Of a stretch of 64,000 nucleotides of DNA, positions 12,635-64,000 are shown piece by piece. Where the stretch lies: NCBI GenBank assembly GCA_033675545.1, contig JAWDGP010003996.1, positions 5,001 to 69,000 on the forward strand. The letters run 5' to 3'. Both the position numbers and the translations under genes were made by a program. The DNA is from Elysia crispata (lineage: Eukaryota; Mollusca; Gastropoda; Plakobranchidae). Below the pieces are notes generated by a model. It saw nothing but the letters and a program-made list of their open reading frames with translations. It searched no databases and was not told the DNA's origin. Position 1 is the first letter of the stretch. Each line of letters starts with the position of its first letter.

Positions 12635-15600
12635 ACAGGGGGAGGGGAAGGTAGTGTGCGGAGAACTTGAAGGTGGGGGGGGGAAGGTAGTGTGCGGAGA
12701 ACTTGAAGGTGGGGGGGGGGAAGGTAGTGTGCGGAGAACTTGAAGGTGGGGGGGGGGAAGGTAGTGTGCGGAGAACATGAAGGTGGGGGGGAAGGTAGTG
12801 TGCGGAGAACTTGAAGGTGGGGGGAGCGGGAAAGGTGGTGTGCGGAGAACTTGAAGGTGGGGGGGGCGGGGAAGGTAGTGTGCGGAGAACTTGAAGGTGG
12901 GGGGGGAAGGTAGTGTGCGGAGAACTTGAAGGTGGGGGAGGGGAAGGTAGTGTGCGGAGAACTTGAAGGTGGGGGGAGCGGGGAAGGTAGTGTGCGGAGA
13001 ACTTGAAGGTGGGGGGGGAAGGTAGTGTGCGGAGAACTTGAAGGTGGGGGGGGGGGGGGGAAGGTAGTGTGCGGAGAACTTGAAGGTGAGGGGAGCGGAA
13101 GGTAGTGTGCGGAGAACGTGAAGGTGGGGGGAGCGGGAAAGGTGGTGTGCGGAGAACTTGATGGTGGGGGGGAAGGTAGTGTGCGGAGAACTTGAAGGTG
13201 GGGGCGGGGAAGGTAGTGTGCGGAGAACTTGAAGGTGGGGGAGCGGAAGGTAGTGTGCGGAGAAATTGAAGGTGGGGGGGGAAGGTAGTGTGCGGAGAAC
13301 TTGAAGGTGGGGGGGGAAGGTAGTGTGTGGAGAACTTGAAGGTGGGGGGGAAGGTAGTGTGCGGAGAACTTGAAGGTGGGGGCGGGGAAGGTAGTGTGTG
13401 GAGAACTTGAAGGTGGGGGGGGGGAAGGTAGTGTGCGGAGAACTTGAAGGTGGGGGAGGGGAAGGTGGTGTGCGGAGAACTTGAAGGTGGGGGAGGGAAG
13501 GTAGTGTGTGGAGAACTTGAAGGTGGGGGAGGGAAGGTAGTGTGTGGAGAACTTGAGGGTGGGGGAGGGGAAGGTAGTGTGCGGAGAACTTGAAGGTGGG
13601 GGAGCGGAAGGTAGTGTGTGGAGAACTTGAGGGTGGGGGAGGGGAAGGTAGTGTGTGGAGAACTTGAAGGTGGGGGAGGGGAAGGTAGTGTGTGGAGAAC
13701 TTGAGGGTGGGGGAGGGGAAGGTAGTGTGCGGAGAACTTGAAGGTGGGGGGGAAGGTAGTGTGCGGAGAACTTGAAGGTGGGGGAGGGGAAGGTAGTGTG
13801 TGGAGAACTTGAAGGTGGGGAGGGGAAGGTAGTGTGCGGAGAACTTGAAGGTGGGGGGGGAAGGTAGTGTGCGGAGAACTTGAAGGTGGGGGAGGGGAAG
13901 GTAGTGTGCGGAGAACTTGAAGGTGGGGGGGAAGGTAGTGTGCGGAGAACTTGAAGGTGGGGGAGGGGAAGGTAGTGTGTGGAGAACTTGAAGGTGGGGG
14001 AGGGGAAGGTAGTGTGCGGAGAACTTGAAGGTGGGGGGGGGGAAGGTAGTGTGCGGAGAACTTGAAGGTGGGGGAGGGGAAGGTAGTGTGTGGAGAACTT
14101 GAAGGTGGGGGAGGGGAAGGTAGTGTGCGGAGAACTTGAAGGTGGGGGGGGGGAAGGTAGTGTGCGGAGAACTTGAAGGTGGGGGAGCGGAAGGTAGTGT
14201 GCGGAGAACTTGAAGGTGGTGGGGGGGGAAGGTAGTGTGCGGAGAACTTGAAGGTGGGGGGGGAAGGTAGTGTGTGGAGAACTTGAAGGTGGGGGGAAGG
14301 TAGTGTGCGGAGAACTTGAAGGTGGGGGAGGGGAAGGTAGTGTGTGGAGAACTTGAAGGTGGGGAGGGGAAGGTAGTGTGCGGAGAACTTGAAGGTGGGG
14401 GAGGGGAAGGTGGTGTGCGGAGAACTTGAAGGTGGGGGGGGGGAAGGTAGTGTGTGGAGAACTTGAAGGTGGGGGAGGGGAAGGTAGTGTGCGGAGAACT
14501 TGAAGGTGGGGGAGCGGAAGGTAGTGTGCGGAGAACTTGAAGGTGGGGGGGGAAGGTAGTGTGCGGAGAACTTGAAGGTGAGGGGGGGGGAAGGTAGTGT
14601 GCGGAGAACTTGAAGGTGGGGGGGGAAGGTAGTGTGCGGAGAACTTGAAGGTGGGGAGCGGAAGGTAGTGTGCGGAGAACTTGAAGGTGGGGGGGGAAGG
14701 TAGTGTGCGGAGAACTTGAAGGTGGGGGAGGGAAGGTAGTGTGTGGAGAACTTGAAGGTGGGGGGAAGGTAGTGTGTGGAGAACTTGAAGGTGGGGGGGG
14801 AAGGTAGTGTGCGGAGAACTTGAAGGTGGGGGGGGGGAAGGTAGTGTGCGGAGAACTTGAAGGTGGGGGGGGGAAGGTAGTGTGCGGAGAACTTGAAGGT
14901 GGGGGGGGGAAGGTAGTGTGCGGAGAACTTGAAGGTGGGGGCGGGGAAGGTAGTGTGCGGAGAACTTGAAGGTGGGGGAGGGGTAGGTAGTGTGCGGAGA
15001 ACTTGAAGGTGGGGGGGGGGAAGGTAGTGTGTGGAGAACTTGAAGGTGGGGGGGGGGGGGAAGGTAGTGTGTGGAGAACTTGAAGGTGGGGGGGGGGGAA
15101 GGTAGTGTGTGGAGAACTTGAAGGTGGGGGGGGGAAGGTAGTGTGTGGAGAACTTGAAGGTGGGGGGGGAAGGTAGTGTGTGGAGAACTTGAAGGTGGGG
15201 GGGGGAAGGTAGTGTGCGGAGAACTTGAAGGTGGGGGGGGGAAGGTAGTGTGTGGAGAACTTGAAGGTGGGGGGAGGGGAAGGTAGTGTGCGGAGAACTT
15301 GAAGGTGGGGGAGGGGAAGGTGGTGTGCGGAGAACTTGAAGGTGGGGGAGGGGAAGGTAGTGTGTGGAGAACTTGAAGGTGGGGGAGGGGAAGGTAGTGT
15401 GCGTAGAACTTGAAGGTGGGGGAGCGGAAGGTAGTGTGCGGAGAACTTGAAGGTGGGGGGGGGGGAAGGTAGTGTGCGGAGAACTTGAAGGTGGGGGGGG
15501 AAGGTAGTGTGCGGAGAACTTGAAGGTGGGGGGGGAAGGTAGTGTGCGGAGAACTTGAAGGTGGGGGGAGGGGGAAGGTGGTGTGCGGAGAACTTGAAGG

Positions 15601-17215
15601 TGGGGGGGGGGGGGGAAGGTAGTGTGCGGAGAACTTGAAGGTGGGGGGGGGAAGGTAGTGTGCGGAGAACTTGAAGGTGGGGGGAAGGTAGTGTGCGGAG
15701 AACTTGAAGGTGGGGGGGGAAGGTAGTGTGTGGAGAACTTGAAGGTGGGGGGGGAAGGTAGTGTGCGGAGAACTTGAAGGTGGGGGGGGGGGGAAGGTGG
15801 TGTGCGGAGAACTTGAAGGTGGGGGAGGGGAAGGTAGTGTGTGGAGAACTTGAAGGTGGGGGGGAAGGTAGTGTGTGGAGAACTTGAAGGTGGGGGAGGG
15901 GAAGGTAGTGTGCGGAGAACTTGAAGGTGGGGGAGGGGAAGGTAGTGTGCGGAGAACTTGAAGGTGGGGGGGGGAGGGAAGGTAGTGTGTGGAGAACTTG
16001 AAGGTGGGGGGGGGGAAGGTAGTGTGTGGAGAACTTGAAGGTGGGGGGGGAAGGTAGTGTGCGGAGAACTTGAAGGTGGGGGAGGGGAAGGTAGTGTGTG
16101 GAGAACTTGAAGGTGGGGGAGGGGAAGGTAGTGTGTGGAGAACTTGAAGGTGGGGGGGGAAGGTAGTGTGTGGAGAACTTGAAGGTGGGGGAGGGGAAGG
16201 TAGTGTGCGGAGAACTTGAAGGTGGGGGAGGGGAAGGTAGTGTGTGGAGAACTTGAAGGTGGGGGAGGGGAAGGTAGTGTGTGGAGAACTTGAAGGTGGG
16301 GAAGGGGAAGGTAGTGTGTGGAGAACTTGAAGGTGGGGGAGGGGAAGGTAGTGTGTGGAGAACTTGAAGGTGGGGGGAAGGTAGTGTGTGGAGAACTTGA
16401 AGGTGGGGGGGAAGGTAGTGTGCGGAGAACTTGAAGGTGGGGGGGGGAAGGTAGTGTGTGGAGAACTTGAAGGTGGGGGGGGGAAGGTAGTGTGTGGAGA
16501 ACTTGAAGGTGGGGGAGGGGAAGGTAGTGTGTGGAGAACTTGAAGGTGGGGGAGGGGAAGGTAGTGTGTGGAGAACTTGAAGGTGGGGGAGGGGAAGGTA
16601 GTGTGTGGAGAACTTGAAGGTGGGGGAGGGGAAGGTAGTGTGTGGAGAACTTGAAGGTGGGGGGAAGGTAGTGTGCGGAGAACTTGAAGGTGGGGGGGGG
16701 AAGGTAGTGTGCGGAGAACTTGAAGGTGGGGGAGGGGAAGGTAGTGTGTGGAGAACTTGAAGGTGGGGGAGGGGAAGGTAGTGTGTGGAGAACTTGAAGG
16801 TGGGGGAGGGGAAGGTAGTGTGTGGAGAACTTGAAGGTGGGGAGGGGAAGTTAGTGTGTGGAGAACTTGAAGGTGGGGGGGAAGGTAGTGTGCGGAGAAC
16901 TTGAAGGTGGGGGAGGGGAAGGTAGTGTGTGGAGAACTTGAAGGTGGGGGAGGGGTAGGTAGTGTGCGGAGAACTTGAAGGTGGGGGAGGGGAAGGTAGT
17001 GTGCGGAGAACTTGAAGGTGGGGGGGGGGAAGGTAGTGTGCGGAGAACTTGAAGGTGGGGGAGGGGAAGGTAGTGTGCGGAGAACTTGAAGGTGGGGGAG
17101 GGGTAGGTAGTGTGCGGAGAACTTGAAGGTGGGGGAGGGGTAGGTAGTGTGCGGAGAACTTGAAGGTGGGGGAGGGGAAGGTAGTGTGCGGAGAACTTGA
17201 AGGTCGGGGAGAGGT
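12635..17215. repeat. G-rich minisatellite, about 35-bp unit, 4.6 kb
   Basis: Roughly 125 copies of a unit made of a constant part (ggtagtgtgcggagaacttg followed by aaggt) and a variable G-run of 5-13 G, sometimes interrupted as ggggaggg or gggagcgg. The cgg/tgg change in the constant part marks two subtypes. The complement has no stop in any frame, so minus-strand frames of over 1500 codons exist despite constant length changes in the G-run. That argues against coding. The regularly spaced G-runs could form G-quadruplexes. Confidence 0.95.
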
Positions 17216-17458
17216 AAAGTAGACGAGAGGCACAGAGATGGCGGAGGACTAAAGCCACAAGCGGAGAATGGGTGAGAAAAAGAGGCAAATGCAGATAGTG
17301 AAGAAATAGAGACATACAGAAATAAATATACAGTTTTCAACGACAGAGATAGAAAAAAGAAAGATAAAAGATGAAAACGGAGTTGCTAGATTGCTAAATA
17401 GATAGATAGATAAATAGATAGACAGTATTAGTAGTTGTGGTAAGAAGAGGTAGAAGAA
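17216..17458. other. unique spacer with short GATA run
   Basis: Purine-rich unique sequence leading into a short gata run at about 17395-17420. Nothing functional recognised. Confidence 0.4.
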
Positions 17459-17818
<360 letters not shown>

Positions 17819-18345
17819 TAGTAGTGGTGGTTGTTGGTGGTGATGTTTGTTGCAGAGACAGCTTTAATAATAGTTTTAATATGGCTCCTTTTGAGGGTGA
17901 AGTCATTCAATAAATAATATTGATTTTTTGTTGTAGTCTAAAATATATTGGGCTGTTTTTTTCTTCCATACAGAATTTTTCGCTGGAACCATCAACAAAC
18001 AACCTGTAACAAGCTTGACTCTCAACAAACTACAAGAAAGACTATTTATGCAAACGTTCAATTATAGCGATTAGTTATAAACGCATTGATTGTTTCCATC
18101 ACGAGTTGATTTAAACAAGAGGTATTTTTGCCCCAAGAGCCTCAATTGATGAGAGTGGTAAAAAAAGGTCCATAAAAATCGAGCTTGTTGCAAGAGTCTT
18201 CACTAAGGCTACAAGGAGTAGGTCATCTTGGAGCATCAATTTTCGATATAAGAATTTTTTCATCCACGCTTGGGTCTTTATGACCCTCTAAATAAGCCTT
18301 CTTTTGATTGGATAACCATCATGTGACCTGTGTAACGGACCAATC
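17819..18345. other. upstream flank of the large gene, possible promoter/5' UTR
   Basis: Unique sequence before the proposed first coding exon. ATTGG at 18307 and CCAAT at 18340 are CCAAT-type boxes in opposite orientations, and GC content rises sharply at about 18360. No TATA box is evident. A promoter here is inference only, and an upstream non-coding exon cannot be excluded. Confidence 0.25.
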
Positions 18346-63652
<45,307 letters not shown>

Positions 63653-64000
63653 GTGAGTGGTTCAATATTTCTCTAACATAACTTTAGAGACGCGCTTCCG
63701 TGATTGTATTGTCATGGGATGAGGAGGCAGAGAGGGGTAAACATTCATTGTAAATATCTATCAGTACTGGCTTTTTCTTGCGACATTTTTGGTTGAGGTG
63801 GGCAAGAAACTAGAGATGTCGCCTTGACAAGTTTGAAAGGTTAATTAGCTGACCTATCACTTCTATCAGATCATATTTTTTTTTGTTTTTTGCCTGAAAT
63901 TAAAAGGTTTTTTTTTCTAATCATGTACAGCATTATTAAAATTTCAATCAAACACAGAAATGACTTACTACATATTTTAGTTACTTTAAACTTTCTGCGC
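63653..64000. other. intron 35, partial
   Basis: AT-rich intron start. No further exon is visible before the edge. Confidence 0.5.

Noticed and set aside
12586-17340. Minus-strand open frames of about 1540-1580 codons (Pro/Ser/His repeats)
   Set aside because: The repeat's complement lacks stops in all frames, two overlapping giant frames exist at once, and the G-run length varies freely, which would shift frame constantly in a real protein.

Overview
This window is animal nuclear DNA, most likely from a mollusc (inferred, not proven). Coding sequence is split into short exons with GT-AG introns. The DNA between is AT-rich and packed with long purine/pyrimidine microsatellites, trinucleotide runs and very large minisatellites. 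It also holds a mariner DNA transposon, a non-LTR retrotransposon and tRNA-like SINE heads. No bacterial features, operons, CRISPR arrays or viral genes were seen.

Layout. 1-18.3 kb has no gene I can support. It holds three 160-bp repeats (6.9-7.4 kb), a 24-bp minisatellite (7.5-9.8 kb), a 26-bp repeat (11.1 kb), a 4.6-kb G-rich minisatellite of about 35-bp units (12.6-17.2 kb) and an AGT/AGC tract (17.5-17.8 kb). From 18.35 kb to the right edge runs one large plus-strand gene. I reconstructed 35 exons (18346 to 63652). Every junction is GT-AG and all 34 phase transitions agree, giving 3752 nt, or 1250 codons, continuing past the last exon. I know of no named family for the whole protein.

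Protein plan. A Gly/Ser/His/Pro-rich N-terminus (about residues 1-135) is followed by a Cys-containing and coiled-coil-like stretch (136-200). Next come five tandem modules centred on an invariant RTKSGR motif (200-516), then an Arg/Lys/Ser-rich region with SAGGTR...GTYS repeats (545-890). After that come acidic/basic YEYxYDxxGxLI repeats, mostly one per exon (890-1030), and a C-terminal globular part ending in what looks like a degenerate EF-hand pair (1160-1250).

Mobile elements in its introns. An intact mariner (31842-33204, 28-bp perfect inverted repeats, TA duplication, DD34D transposase) lies antisense in intron 4. A non-LTR element (about 58274-61505, AP endonuclease plus reverse transcriptase, three frameshifts) lies sense in intron 33.

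Most notable observation. Many tandem repeats in this gene sit on its splice junctions. The repeat unit contains, or starts at, the end of an exon plus its 5' splice site (exons 1, 2, 8, 14, 33, and at the donor of 12 and 18), or a 3' splice site plus the first bases of an exon (exons 5, 31, and the acceptor side of 7). The arrays of exons 2, 14 and 31 re-copy a splice site 16, about 18 and 4 times. This looks like a recurrent process that amplifies exon edges, and it may create decoy splice sites.
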